A stretch of DNA of 64,000 bases from positions 45,656,336-45,720,335 of the forward strand of contig CM048849.1 in assembly GCA_026545225.1 (NCBI GenBank). The letters run 5' to 3'. Positions 12,399-24,223 of the stretch are shown here, one piece after another (the stretch's first letter is position 1; every line of letters starts with the position of its first letter). Both the position numbers and the translations under genes were made by a program. The notes under the pieces were generated by a model. That model saw only the letters and a program-made list of their open reading frames with translations, was not told where the DNA came from and ran no database searches. This DNA is from Cornus controversa. Lineage: Eukaryota > Streptophyta > Magnoliopsida > Cornales > Cornaceae.

Positions 12399-13460
12399 CC
12401 TGTTATTTAATTTTCAAAGCATGACCATAACAAGAGTCAAAATTAACAACAAAAATAATGTTGATGCCATATTCCTAACAAGCATGCTACAAGTTCTGCC
12501 TATGCACCATTACATATATATACCCAAAGCATGTTAATTACATACATATACATACATTCCATAACAAAAGAAAGACTGTTATTACAACCAAAACAACTTC
12601 ATTACAAATACTCATGGCATATGCATATCACTAACATGCTTGATTAGAGCAACATAAGATGGTGATGAAGCAATTGGAGGCATTTGTGTGTGATAAAAAA
12701 TTCCTTGTGTATATGGCATTTCAAAAAGTAACTTTATTTTGGTCCAACCTGCATAAAGTACTACAAAATCATCACACACACATATTCAAGTTATTTCTTC
12801 ACATGATCAATTCTAGCAACATTATAATCAACAAATTATTTTAGGGTTGAGAACTTACTAAAATGAGTTTTATATCTTGTGAAGAAGTTAAGGCAACATA
12901 AAAAGGAGTAAACTCCTGAGGGAGAAGCCACACTCAAAGCGGAGAATAAACTCCTGAAATTTAAACAAAATAAGAGTAATCTATACATTAGAATCGATAA
13001 AAACTAGCATTTTTTTTCCTTGGTTTCTATATCTTTTTCCTTTTGCTATGTTTCTCTTTATATCTTTCTCATGACGATGACTTTAAAGATATATACAAGG
13101 CATTGATGTCTCTTGCTTCAGTTACCTCCTTGATCAACCTCAACATATATATAGCTAGTAGGAGAGTGATACATTTTATTAGGCATGGTGACCAAATGGC
13201 CAGGTATATATATATTGGATAGTGTCGATGCTGTGAATATGTGAATATATAAATTTCTGAATTAAACAAAATAAGAGAAATCTATATAGATATATGAGTG
13301 TATCATCTCACAGAAAGAATCATTTCTTTCCCTTCGATTCTGTATCTTTTTCTTTTGGATATATTCCATATATTTGTCACGTATCTTTGCATACACATTT
13401 CTTTCTCATGCCATTCACGAGCTCACTTTTGTGGCGGTGATGATAATGGGTGATGTCTAA
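12391..13460. other. Copy-A-specific DNA of unknown origin
   Basis: This is about 1.07 kb with no counterpart in copy B, where about 200 bp of unrelated sequence (38118-38330) takes its place. It contains two short repeats around 'aaataagagtaatctatac' and 'aaataagagaaatctatat' (about 12968 and 13269). It may be the interior of the CACTA-like element or a second insertion. No coding exon was recognised. Confidence 0.45.
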
Positions 13461-14277
13461 AGTACAAAAATTATCTCTTAAGAGAAAAATAATCATTTGA
13501 CTATGAGATTGTCACTATGTGCTTCAACAAGCTCATATCTTAAAAATACAAATGAATAAGAAATCAAGGAGATGCTTATATGCTCTAAGGACTTAGAATT
13601 GTAATATCCTATAAGGACAAACGTCTATATGCTTCATCATAATCCTTGGATCTATTTGTTATTTGCCATTGATCCTTGAATATTCTTTGAGTTTTAAATG
13701 AAATATGAATAGTACAAACTCTAGTAAAATATTAAATTAACACGTCAAGAGTTTGTTGTCATCAAAATTACATAAATGCCCTTAGGTTGAAGCCTTGGGG
13801 CTAACAAAGTTGTTCCACATTGTATAGTATGCCTATGGTATAAATGCAGTCCCCCTAATAAAATACCACCTTGCATTATAATGATATTATTATACCCATT
13901 TAAAATGCCATCTTGCATTATAATGATATTATTATTTTGTTGAATCACTCATTGCCGGTACCCAAGGCTGGATGTGAAAATGAGGTGGATTAGTGCAAAG
14001 TAGACAACCGACTGTAAAACTTGTGTCAAATCTTCTTGATGAATTTTTATTTAGTTGAAAAAAATTCACATGGCCGACCCCATTCATATGAGATTAAGGC
14101 AAAAGATGATGATGATGATATATCTATCAAGATGGGTGTAGAAATCAAAGCTCACAAGAGTATAGTTATGAATGAATCATGTGTTGAAGCTCAAATCTAT
14201 TGAATGAGAGTAAGTAACAATGAATGAGTGATAAATACTTGTTCAAATAGTAGCTCTATATCCATTGATGCAACTTT

Positions 14278-14321
<44 letters not shown>

Positions 14322-15428
14322 ATATCTCTTATGAAAATGGTTGTTGGAGGTACGTAGTTGTAATGCATTAAATACACAATATAGCCATTTGAATTCAAAC
14401 CCAGCCAAAAGCAGTATCCTGGTTCTTAAAGCAATCGTATGATCACCTTTGACCAAGCGCCTAAAAATATGTATGAAGTGTTTGAAATAATTAGAGAAAC
14501 ATTAAGCTCCACTCTCTCATTACATCAGACGCCTAATAACTAACTATTAGTCGTATAATGTAGCTTATTAAGTGCCTGATCCAAAGGACTAGTCGTCTGA
14601 TTTAGGTGCATTTAAAAGCTCCAAACATACTGTGATTATCAGGGGCCTGGTGCTTAATGAGAAGTCTCTAATTTTTTTCCTGAACATTCAAGATCAATCC
14701 TTTTAAGTATAGGTCAAGGCACAAATCAACTTAGGTCTATATAGGGTGAATCATATTAATTTAATACCTATTTTTAAGGGATAAAAAACTAAGAATGTGA
14801 TATGTATGATATGCATTATGGTCCTATTGTCTTAGTCATAGATATTGAATTTCAAACAAGTTATTCAAAAATAACTTTAGCAATTGAATTATAGCTCTCA
14901 CCATATTATACTACCCCATAACATTCTTCATTTGAATTAAAGTCTTTTGGCATTGGAATAAAATTTATTTAGAAGCATATTCTCAAGTAGATGGGTTAGT
15001 ACATAACACCTTCATTGGTTTGTTATCGTTAAAATTACTAGATTGCCCTTAGGTTGAAACCTTTGGGTCAACAAGATTCTTATATTGCTTTTAGGTGATC
15101 AATTATATTTTCTTGTAACTTTCATCTTATCCAACCCATGAAATAGTAGTTCCCACAACTTGCTTGAAAAAGTTTCATGCTAACCAAATGCGTGCTAGAA
15201 AATTAATTTTCCTTTTCTTCACTTCAATTTCTTTCACTTTCATTTTTCACTATTAATTTTCATTAAACCAAGCGGATCCTTTGACTTCATTTAGGAGATG
15301 AAGGGTAAACTTGTCATTTCAATTATTAAAATGAAAAGTTGGAGTGCTCGAGTCAAATGTGGAGTGCTAATATCAGCTCCCTAAATTTATGTTCAATTTT
15401 GTTATTAATCGGATGGAAAATGATAGAT
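13461..15428. other. Gene-free DNA collinear with copy B
   Basis: It matches about 38330-40311 of copy B. It contains an (AC)n microsatellite at 14280-14312, lost in B, and a local duplication of 'ccttgcattataatgatatt' at about 13869 and 13911. No gene was seen. Confidence 0.55.
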
Positions 15429-15559
15429 AGGCAGAATTGTTAAGCAGAATTGTCAGACCTACACTTTCTCATCCATAGGATGTATGTGGTGAGTGCATGT
15501 GGTAGGACCTACCACATGCATCCAATGGATGTAAAAGTGTAGATCTAACAATTCTGCCT
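15429..15559. mobile_element. Hairpin MITE 'aggcagaattgt', copy A
   Basis: Long inverted arms start 'ggcagaattgt' and pair with 'acaattctgcc', with 'cctacacttt/aaagtgtag' inside them. Almost the whole element folds back on itself. The cleaner 118-bp counterpart is at 40312-40429. Copy A has an extra partial repeat of the end (about 15430-15453). Confidence 0.75.
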
Positions 15560-16682
15560 AAATAGCATTGTCGTAATTGGATACACGGTTTGTTAATAGT
15601 TAATTCTTTGTTAAAGAATTTAATGTGAAAAGAGATTAACAAACAATGATTTGAAAAATAAAAATAAAAAGTAGGAAAAGATAAATAAAATATGAACAAA
15701 GAAATAGTAGACAATTAGGTCTTTGAGTTTTTGTTAAAGAGAAAAAAAGATATTAAAGCGAGAAAAAAATAGAGGGAAGAAAAATAAAAATAATAATGTA
15801 AAAAATTTAATAGTATGTAAATAATATCTATTATGAAATTAGATAATATATATATATATATAACACATTATGATTTATATTCAGATAATTATTAGATGGG
15901 ATCAACCATAATTCATATATATATATTTTTTGTCCCAATAAGATTAACTCTTACAATGTACTTGAAAGACTTGAACCATCTACCCTTCAATTTGAAAGGA
16001 GAGAAAAGAGCACTGAATCACAGGCCTCAGTGATATTTTGAATGTTTCAATCCATATTCCAATATCATTTTGGAATTAAGATCCGAGCATTACCCTAGAT
16101 GGGAAACAAAAAAAAAACTGTCTCAAGTCAAATTTGGATAGCCAAGGAAGGAGAAAAAAGTCAAGGTAAGTGAACTCTCTCATTGTGTTTGGAAAGATAA
16201 TAAAGAAATAAAAAAAATGTTTTGTTATGTAAATGAGAGAGCAAATATGGGTTCAATTATTGAAAAAATAGAGACAACTAGGTAATAAAAATTAATGAGC
16301 ATTAGTTTAAATGGTATGATCCCTCATTTCCAAAGAAGAAATTGAGTATTTGAGCCCTATTTAAAGAAATATGGTGAGTTTGTATGCATTTGTGGAGCTT
16401 TTAGAAAAATAATAATTCAATATATATATATTAATTAATGATTTCCGTATCTTTCCTTCTAAATCGTTTCACTGTCATTATTTGAGGGGTTAGTATTTAG
16501 TAAGAAACCCTTACTTCTCCCCCTATTAAGAATCCTTGCTCCATTTGTTTTCTTTCAAATTTTTATAAGCTTTCAAATATTTCAAAATGGATTCCCTTTT
16601 CAAAAATTCCAAAACCTCTTCTTTTTACCATGTATAGAAACGACACCTTCATATATATATAAGTAAAAAATACTAATAAAAG
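15560..16682. other. Gene-free DNA collinear with copy B
   Basis: AT-rich and matched at about 40430-41600. It contains short TA tracts (about 15848 and 16422). No gene was seen. Confidence 0.55.
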
Positions 16683-16925
16683 ACCAAGGGCGTTGTAGTC
16701 TACTGGTACTTCCTCTAGTAGAATGTCGGGATTTGTATTTGAGGTTAGTCACATATTTCATGACAGGGGCTATCGCTCCCAAGTTTCAATCGCAGATTAA
16801 CGACTTGGAAGCAGACCCACCTCAAATTCACAAACTAAATTTGTGACTGGGGCTACTGCTCCCACACTCCAATCACAGATTGGTGACTTGGAAGCAGACT
16901 CGCCCCAAATTCGTGTACTCAATAT
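16683..16925 (+). mobile_element. SINE-like unit with internal 85-bp tandem repeat, copy A
   Basis: A tRNA-like head ('gttgtagtctactggtactt') resembles SINE family 1. Two units of about 85 bp follow, each with 'ggggctaYcgctccca' ... 'gacttggaagcagac' (about 16766-16845 and 16846-16925). The counterpart in copy B is at 41602-41845. Confidence 0.5.
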
Positions 16926-17101
16926 TTGAGTTCGAGAATTCATTTGGAAAATTCACAAATTGTGTGCAAATTAGGAATTGTATAGGCTAACGAATTAAGA
17001 AAAGCAGAAGGAAAGTTGCTTCTTGGGATAAGGAATTAACCAATTACCTTTTTCGTGAAAGAAAGGAAATTTACCAATCAACTACTATCACAATTATAAA
17101 T

Positions 17102-18584
17102 AGGTAAATATCACTAACACCATCTGAGGTTTGGACTTATTTCACAAGGAGAGAAACTTTTCTTATAACTATTATATAAAATCAAATGATATTTTTGTCC
17201 CTAACGGTGTTAAAAAATGTGTGAAATATCATATATGCCCCCACTTATGTAATGCAATTTAATAAAAAATTAAAAAAAATGTCAAAAGACAAAATTCTAT
17301 CCCTAAATTCTCTCCCAAACCATTAACTCCATTGATTTTCTCTCTCATCACCCTCTTGATCTCTGCTCCATCATCTTTTCCTAACCCAACTTCTATACAG
17401 CAAATCAACCACACCCCTCCCATTCCATAGCTCAACCCTAATAACAAACCAAAGAGTCAAACTTTTGACGAAAATGTTAGACTGGTTGCGTGTGTTCCCG
17501 CTATAGTGGTTTTGGCAGTGACAGTGTTAATGGTGGGTGGGATAACAAACCAGAGAGCTAAAGGGGCTGAGATAATGGTGATGTTAATGATTGGCGTTAA
17601 TAGATCGGTAATGGAGGATTGATTGATGTACGTTTAGGTTTCGATTGGGGCTTGTGGTGGCTTGCGGTGGTTCCTTTGATCAGAGGGGTTATGTACGGTG
17701 GTTGCTGGTTTGGGGTTTAGGCTGCGAATGGGCCTTCGAGGTTTGTTGATTTTGAGTTTCGCTAAGGAGGTTTGTCGTGATGTTGGCAGCAGTGATGGTG
17801 GTTTTGGCACCGATGGGTGTTCAGGTTCGTGATTTGGGTCTTGGGCTGGGGTTGGTTGTCAATTGGGGGTTTGTGGTGGCAGTTGGCTTGAGTTAGGTTA
17901 CGATTGGAGTTTGACAGTGGTGGTGGTGGTGGTTTTGCTACCTGTGGTGGTGGTGGTTCTGTGGACAGTGGTGGTGGTGGTGGTTTTGCTGCTTTGGTGG
18001 TGGTGGTGGTAATGTGGACGGTGGTGGTGGTGATTATGTGGATGGTGGCGGTGGTGGTGGTTTTGCCTCCTATGGTGACGGTGGTTTTGTGGAATCATGG
18101 GCGGAAGAAGATGAACAGTATGTATGTATATATATATATAATAATAATAATACAAATATAAAAATTTATGGACATAAATAAATATATATAAATATATATG
18201 CTAAGAAAATACAAATATAACAAGAATAAAATATAGAGTACATATATATGGAAATACCTATAAAAATATATAAATATATAATAATATAATATAGATGATA
18301 TACAAATATATATATATATAACTAACAATAATATAAATATATATATATACATTAAAACGTTTAAGGGTATCATTTGCGAGTAAGCAAAAAGTTAGTTAGA
18401 TAATTTACTACCTCATGCAAAAGGTCAAAGGGTATCAGTGTCTTTTTTGCATAGTGTCAGACGTGCCTCTACACGGTTTCGGATTTTGTTTGATAGACGG
18501 TACAAAATGTTTGGGTTTCTACGGTCACTTTAAACAAAGTTTCTCTTAAATTCAAACTACGAGGAATGTCAATGATATTTATCC
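17102..18584. mobile_element. MULE-like non-autonomous element, copy A (1.48 kb)
   Basis: Terminal inverted repeats of about 55 bp start 'aggtaaatatcactaac' and, from the right end, 'ggataaatatcattgac'; both run to 'gagaaactttk'. Flanking 9-bp duplications are 'attataaat' and 'attataaaa'. A 9-bp duplication is typical of Mutator-like elements. The interior is G-rich on the plus strand (17480-18090), with a GGT array and a TA-rich right third. No transposase was seen. The interior could be captured host sequence, which I cannot identify. The orthologous insertion is at 42022-43483. Confidence 0.75.
17918..18084. repeat. GGT-rich array inside MULE-like element, copy A
   Basis: Tandem 'gtggtggtggt' blocks separated by 'tttgct' spacers, G-rich on the plus strand. 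They open valine/glycine or His/Thr frames that look like by-products of the repeat, not genes. The array is shorter in copy B (42826-42950). Confidence 0.85.
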
Positions 18585-18593
18585 ATTATAAAA

Positions 18594-19338
18594 TATAACT
18601 ATTCAATAAAATTAATTAATAAAACCAAAAATAAATAAATAATTATTTTTAAATAGTCTTATATTAAAATTTTAATAAAAATAGTATTTAATAAATTAAA
18701 ATGATACTATATTAAGTGAAATAATTACATAAAAGTAAATTTACAAATGCTCTAAAAACGCTCATACTATCAAAGATTTTTAGATTTTGATGGTTTCACT
18801 CTCTCCCCCCACCCACTCCGTGAGTGAGTGCGTTTCTTCCTAACTTAGAAATAAAATAAATTAATGGAGTAGGAAGGGGCAGTTTAAGAATTTACTCATT
18901 GCAACGTGGGTTTTGGACGTGACAAGTGGAGTGAACAACGGAGAAGAAATCGGTGTCCCAATGGCCAGAAAACGTGTCGCCTCTTACCTCTTAACTGTGG
19001 GCCCTCTAACTCTTTGCATTCCATTTCTTCTGCACTTTTTAACTTTTGGGATTCAACTAAGGTCTAAATAACAATCTCTGTGCATTCTCACTAACAAAAT
19101 GAAACAACATTTGGAAGCAAAGTGTGTAAATAACAATCTCTTTCTACATGTGTACAATGTACATAGTCAATATTTACTTCTTTACGAGAAATTCTGGGAT
19201 CAGGACCTCTTTGTCACTCATGTTATTATACTATATATGTGATATGTTCTTATACTATATCTGTGATACTTTTACCTTTCACTCATGCATGTTATTATAC
19301 TATATATGTGATACTTTTTCATTTTATTGTTTCTTCTA
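18594..19338. other. Gene-free DNA with short tandem repeats
   Basis: It is collinear with copy B (about 43493-44331). It contains about 55-bp repeats of 'tcaytcatgttattatacta...tgtgata' (about 19212-19320), which are expanded in copy B (44168-44308). No gene was seen. Confidence 0.6.
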
Positions 19339-19339
19339 C

Positions 19340-19822
19340 GGGGCAAACTGCACCTCTACTTTCAATCTTTTGCACAAAACTCTCTTGCAAAAAACGTTTG
19401 CGTAAAACTCCTTAACTATTTAATTTGTTGCAAAGAGATGTTATAATGACAAAAATACTCTTTAATATAAATTTTTTAAAAATACTTTGGAATAATTCTC
19501 AAATTTTCTTAAGGAAAAGAAAATCTAAAATGAAAATGGTTTTAAAGAAAAAAAATTTTAATTTTTTTTATATTAAGAGGCATTTTCTTTACTATAACAT
19601 CTTTTTGTTTAAATAACTATTTTTTAAAAATTAAAAAGGGAAAAAAAAACTAAAATGAAAATCTATTTTTTAAAAATTTATATTAAGGGGCATTTTTGTC
19701 ATTATAACATCACTTTGCAACAAAAAAGATATTTTGGAGATTTTATGTCATTTTATTTTTTTTTGCAAAGGAGTTTTGTGCCAAAAATTTTAAAGTATAA
19801 GAGGGTTTTATGCAAGTTGCCC
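19340..19822. mobile_element. 0.48-kb TIR MITE (gggcaaact family), copy A
   Basis: The left arm 'gggcaaactgcacc' and the right arm ('gggcaacttgcat' when reverse-complemented) continue into about 60 bp of matching 'cacaaaactcYcttgca'-type sequence. The flanks 'ttcttctac' and 'tttttctat' could be a decayed 9-bp duplication. The orthologous copy is at 44332-44811. Confidence 0.7.
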
Positions 19823-19964
19823 TTTTTCTATAACATATATATTGGGACGGATCCTCTTGGTAAATATGTAAAATGCTGCCAACGAATTTCATATATTTCT
19901 TCTAATAAATGCACAAACACCATTTTTACATAAGGGTATTCTTTTTCTTTTTTCCTAGCAAACA

Positions 19965-20040
19965 TGGAGGGAGGGGAACTCAAACATGGGCACTCGAGTA
20001 GCTTGAACGCTCTACCAACTTGGCCATATTGGGTGATGCC
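19965..20040 (-). mobile_element. tRNA-like SINE head
   Basis: On the minus strand it reads 'tggccaagttggtagagcgt' (A-box region) and 'gtttgagttccc' (B-box region), separated by a tRNA-like distance. It lacks a clean acceptor stem and anticodon arm, so it is more likely a SINE head than a working tRNA. It lies in the 2.65 kb present only in copy A. Confidence 0.5.
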
Positions 20041-20295
20041 TGCATAAGGGTATTCTTGATCGATGTGAATATCTAAGCTTTGTAACGATTCTCATTGACA
20101 TCTTTCATGACCCTTTATGTTGATTTGAAAGTAGATGTGAATTATTGCTTTATTGAAAAATGCATATGACACTCGATAGCAATCATAATGCAAACACATA
20201 ATTCATGAAAAGGTTTTAATTTCTGCAAGGTAAATAATTCCTTGAATCTTGCAAATTATGGATTTAACATGTATTTAATTTACCGAAACTTATAA

Positions 20296-20557
20296 TTAAG
20301 GATCTCAATTTAACCTCCTCTGTTATGTTCAAATGTCTGTCTCACTCTTATTAGGACAGATTTGGGATAATTAATCTTTTAGAGTTAGGAGCTGATAATT
20401 AAGGATCTCAATTTAACCTCTTCCTTTAGGTTCATGTCTGTCTCACTCTTATTAGGACGGGTTTGGGATCATTAATATTTTAGAGTTAGTAGCTCATTCC
20501 TTAGGTTCATATATGTCTCACCCTTATTAGGACGGGTATGAGATCATTAATCTTTTA
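20296..20557. repeat. Tandem repeat of ~75-110 bp, three units before the insertion
   Basis: Units carry 'ttcatgtctgtctcac', 'cttattaggacgggt' and 'gatcattaatcttttagagt'. A fourth unit continues at 22386-22463, after the Harbinger-like insertion that split the array. No coding content. Confidence 0.8.
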
Positions 20558-22385
20558 TGTTGCATTTGGTACGCAGGAATGGAATGTAATGAAGTTGGGA
20601 ATGGAATGAGAATGAGAATGGAATAGAATGATCATTCTCATTCTATTGTTTGGTTGCAAACATGAAATGATGTAGGAATGAAATAAATTTTAAATCAAAT
20701 TCTCTAAAATACCCCCCATAATGACAAATAATTTAAACCAACAAATGTGTAGTGGTGGAGGAAGGTGGCAATGTGGAGGTGGTGGCGACAGTGTGGTGGT
20801 GGAGGTGGTGGGGGTGACAGTGGAGATGGTGGTGGAAGGTGGCGATGTAGAGGTGGTGGTGGTGGAGGAAAGAGATGATATGGAGGTGGTGGGGTGGCAG
20901 TGGAGATGGTGGCGACGGTGTGGTGGTAGAGGTGGTGGAGGTGGAAGGAGACGATGTAAAGGTGGTGGTGGTGGAAGAAGGTGGCGATGTGGAAGTGGTG
21001 GAGTAGTGTAGTGGGGGTGGCAGTGGAGGAAGGTAGCGATATAGAGGTGGTGGACAAAGGTGACGATGTAGTGGTGGGGTGGTAGGGTGGCAGTAGCGGT
21101 GGGGGTGGTGAAGGAAGGTGTCGATGTAGAGGTGGTGGAGGAAGGTGGCGATGTGGAGGTTGTGGTGGAGGAAGGTGGCAATGTGGAGGTGGTGGAGTGG
21201 TATAGTGGGGGTGGCAGTAAAGGTGGTGGTATGGTGGTGGAGGAAGGTAGCAGTAGAGGTGGTGGTGGTGGTATGGTGGTGGAGGAAGGTAGCAGTAGAG
21301 GTGGTGGTGATGCAATGTGGTGGCGGCGACACTAATAAAAAAATGTGGCTATATGGAAGCGGTGGTGTGGTGGAGTATGAAGGTGGCAATATGGAGGTGG
21401 TGGGGTGGCGGTAGAAGAAGGTGGTGGAGGAAGGTGGCGATGTGGAGATTGTGGTGGCAGTGGAGGTGGTTGCGACGGTATGGTGGTGGTAGTGGGGGGT
21501 GGCGATGGAGGTGGCGATGTGGAAGTGGTGGAAAAAGTGGCAATGTGGAGGTGGTGGAGTGGTGTGGTGGGGTGGCGGTGGAGGAAGGTAGCGATGTGGA
21601 GGTGGTGGACAAATGTGGCGATGTGGAGGTGGTGGGGTGGCAGTGGAGATGGTTGCGACAGTGTGGTGGTGGCAGTGGAAATGGCGGTGAAAGGTGGTGA
21701 TGGTGGATGAAGGTGGCGATGTGGAGGTGGTGGGGTGACAGTGGAGGCGGTGGCGGTGGATGTAGTGGTGGAAGCTGGCGATGTAGAGGTGGTGGTGGTG
21801 GGTGGTATGGTGGCGGTGGAGTGGTGTGGTGGCGGTGGCAGTGGCGGTGGAGGAAGATAGAGATGTGGTGGTGGGGGGTGGCAGTGGCGATGGAGGTGGT
21901 GGAAGAATGTGACAATGTAGAGGTGGTGGCGATGGAGGTAGTGGTGGAGGAAGGTGGTGGTAGAAGAAGGTGGCAATGTGGAGGTGGTGGAGTGGTGTGG
22001 TGGGGGTTGCGGTAAAGGTGGTGGTATGGTGGTCGAGGAAGGTGGTGATGTGGAAGTGGTGGAAGAAGATGGCGGTGGTGGTGGTGGCGATAGAAGTTGG
22101 TGATATGAAGGTGGTGGTGTGGGGTAGGAAGGTGGCGATATAGAAGTGGTGGGTGACGGTGGTACTGGAGGCGGTGGCGGTGAAAGTGGTGGTGGTAGAG
22201 TCGGTGTGGTGGTGAAGGTGAAGAATTTTTTGGTAATATGATTTTTTTTAAATCCATAAGTTTAACTATGGAATGGATTTTCATTCCAAGAGAATAACCA
22301 TTCTCACCTTAAAATTCATACCAATAAAAGGAATGGTTGGAATGGGCATTCCATTCCATTCCATTCATGCGTACCAAACATAGCA
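20558..22385. mobile_element. Harbinger/Tourist-like element carrying a minisatellite (copy A only)
   Basis: The ends 'tgttgcatttggtacgca' and, reverse-complemented, 'tgctatgtttggtacgca' are inverted repeats extended by 'gaatggaatg'. They are flanked by direct TTA trinucleotides (20555-20557 and 22386-22388). A 3-bp TTA duplication fits PIF/Harbinger. The host sequence on both sides joins into the surrounding tandem repeat, confirming insertion there. No transposase was seen; the interior is almost wholly a G-rich minisatellite. It is absent from copy B. Confidence 0.75.
20750..22215. repeat. ~1.5-kb GGT/GGA minisatellite
   Basis: Irregular units of about 27-33 bp are built from 'gtggaggtggtgg', 'aggaaggtggcga' and 'gtggcagtgg'. 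The plus strand is almost free of C runs and rich in GG steps spaced by 1-2 bases. It opens long frames in several phases on both strands (Gly/Val/Trp on plus, Pro/His/Thr on minus). These are artefacts of the repeat. Confidence 0.95.
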
Positions 22386-22861
22386 TTAGAGTTGGGAGCT
22401 CCTCTTTTAGGTTCATGTCTATCTCTCTTATTAGGACGAGTTTGAGATCATTAATCTTTTAGGCTTTGTTTGGTTAGTGTGAAATAATAGGAAAGGAAAA
22501 GAAACTAAAATTTTTTAAATTTTTGAGGAGTTTGGTTGAGTAGAAAAGAAAATTTTTTGGAAAAGTTAGATTCCCGTAACTACTAAATTTTTTCCAAAAT
22601 ATTTCCTTCAAAAAATACCTGAAAATTTTACTTCCCCGTAACTAGTAAACCCCCGTTTGGGGTAGCTTCCTAATATCAAAAGGACTTCATTTATAAAAGA
22701 AATTTTATTAGAAGGAATTTAGAAGAAAAAAGACGTTTGGCGAGTACATTTTTTAAATATACTTTAACTTTTAAATTATTATTTTTTGACAATATTATCC
22801 CTTATCCTTAATAGCAATTGCAACCCTTAGAAAGCACTGAGTTCGCAATAGAGAGGAGATG

Positions 22862-22952
22862 ATGGTTGTGGAAGGCAGTAGTGGAGGTGGCAGTTGCAAT
22901 GGAGGCAATGGTGGTGGTAGTGGTGGTGGTGGTGGAAGGCAGCGGTGGTGGA
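22862..22952. repeat. Short GGT-rich array, copy A
   Basis: 'gtggtggtagtggtggtggt'-type repeats, G-rich on plus. The orthologous array in copy B (about 45200-45440) has grown to about 240 bp. Confidence 0.85.
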
Positions 22953-23399
22953 TGAACGAAGGACCAGGAGATAATATTGCATAATCTTCTTAATATATAA
23001 AAAGTACATGGAAGAATTAGTAAAATAAAAAATTTACTTAAAAAGAAAATTTGACTTTCTAAAAGAAGATTCTAAAAGTAATATTTTTTTACTTCTCTGA
23101 AATGGACTTCCTAATTACCGGCTTTTTCGAAAAGTTCTTTACGTATGTGTAACCAAACGTCACATTTTTTTTAAAAAAAGACTTTTAATGTTTGGAAGGA
23201 CTTTTTGGGGGCTCAGGAAGCTCTCCAAAGGCACTAAATTTTTTCCAAAATATTTCATTAAAAAAACACCTAAAAATTTTAGTTTCCGGCAAAAGTTATG
23301 CCTTTATTTCTCTCGTTCACATTATGCTCACGCCAAATTCTCTCCGCTCTTCCCCACAAACTCCGAAGATGTGAGTTTTTTTCTTCTCTAATTTTTTTA

Positions 23400-24192
23400 T
23401 ATTTGTAGATGTGCATAAAAAATTGATTCATTTTATATTTTTTTTTCTTAATAGTTCAAAATGGTATATATATATATAGATATATATAAAAGGTAATATT
23501 TGAACAATATTTTTTTTTATAATCAAATTCTATCATATCAATAGTATATGATAGTTTAATCATTAATTCATTTATTTTTTTAGTATTTGAAAACATAAAG
23601 GTAATTTTGGTAAGCAAAATTATTTTCTTTTCACTTTCATGCTATCCAAACTAACAAAATAAAATTTTCCTATAACTTTCTAAAAGTTTTCATTCTAACC
23701 AAATGCACGTGAGAAAGTTAGTTTTCTTTTCATTTTCTTTACATTTTTCATTTCTTTTCTTTTCTACTTAGATTCTATCTAACCAAACAAGACGCGGGAA
23801 GAGAGTTTAAAAAGTCATCTCCTCTCCATCTCTCTCTGATTAATAATAAATATATAAATAATTATTCTCTCCATCTCTCTTTGATTAATAATAAATATAT
23901 AAATGACTATTTTTTTATTAGCTAGAGCTTTTTGTTTTCATTTCTTCTCTTACTAATTTTAAAGTATGATTGCTAATTATTTGTCTATGCTTAATTTTTT
24001 TTACAAAATTTATCTTGCATTTGCTCAAAATTAATTTTTTTTGGGTAACATATATTAATACCAAAGCACCCCACTCCCACTCCGACGTGGGACACGGCAC
24101 GCAGGATAATTTTTACAAGTAGAATATGAATACTGCCACCTTCGACATTCCTACCGGTAAATAGAAAAAACATAAGATCATTTTGTCTTGTC

Positions 24193-24223
<31 letters not shown>

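Noticed and set aside
14280-14312. Possible CRISPR-like or satellite array
   Set aside because: It is a simple (AC)n microsatellite without spacers.
17898-18161. His- and Val-rich frames at 17898-18161, 42734-43024 and 45155-45520
   Set aside because: Same cause: short GGT arrays inside repeats, with no start context or conserved protein features.
19965-20040. Possible functional tRNA gene on the minus strand
   Set aside because: A-box and B-box words are present but I could not build the acceptor and anticodon stems, so a SINE head is more likely.
20690-22284. Long open frames on both strands (up to about 310 codons) across the GGT array
   Set aside because: They are rich in Gly/Val/Trp or His/Pro/Thr in every phase, overlap one another and follow the repeat exactly. 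They are by-products of a minisatellite, not genes.
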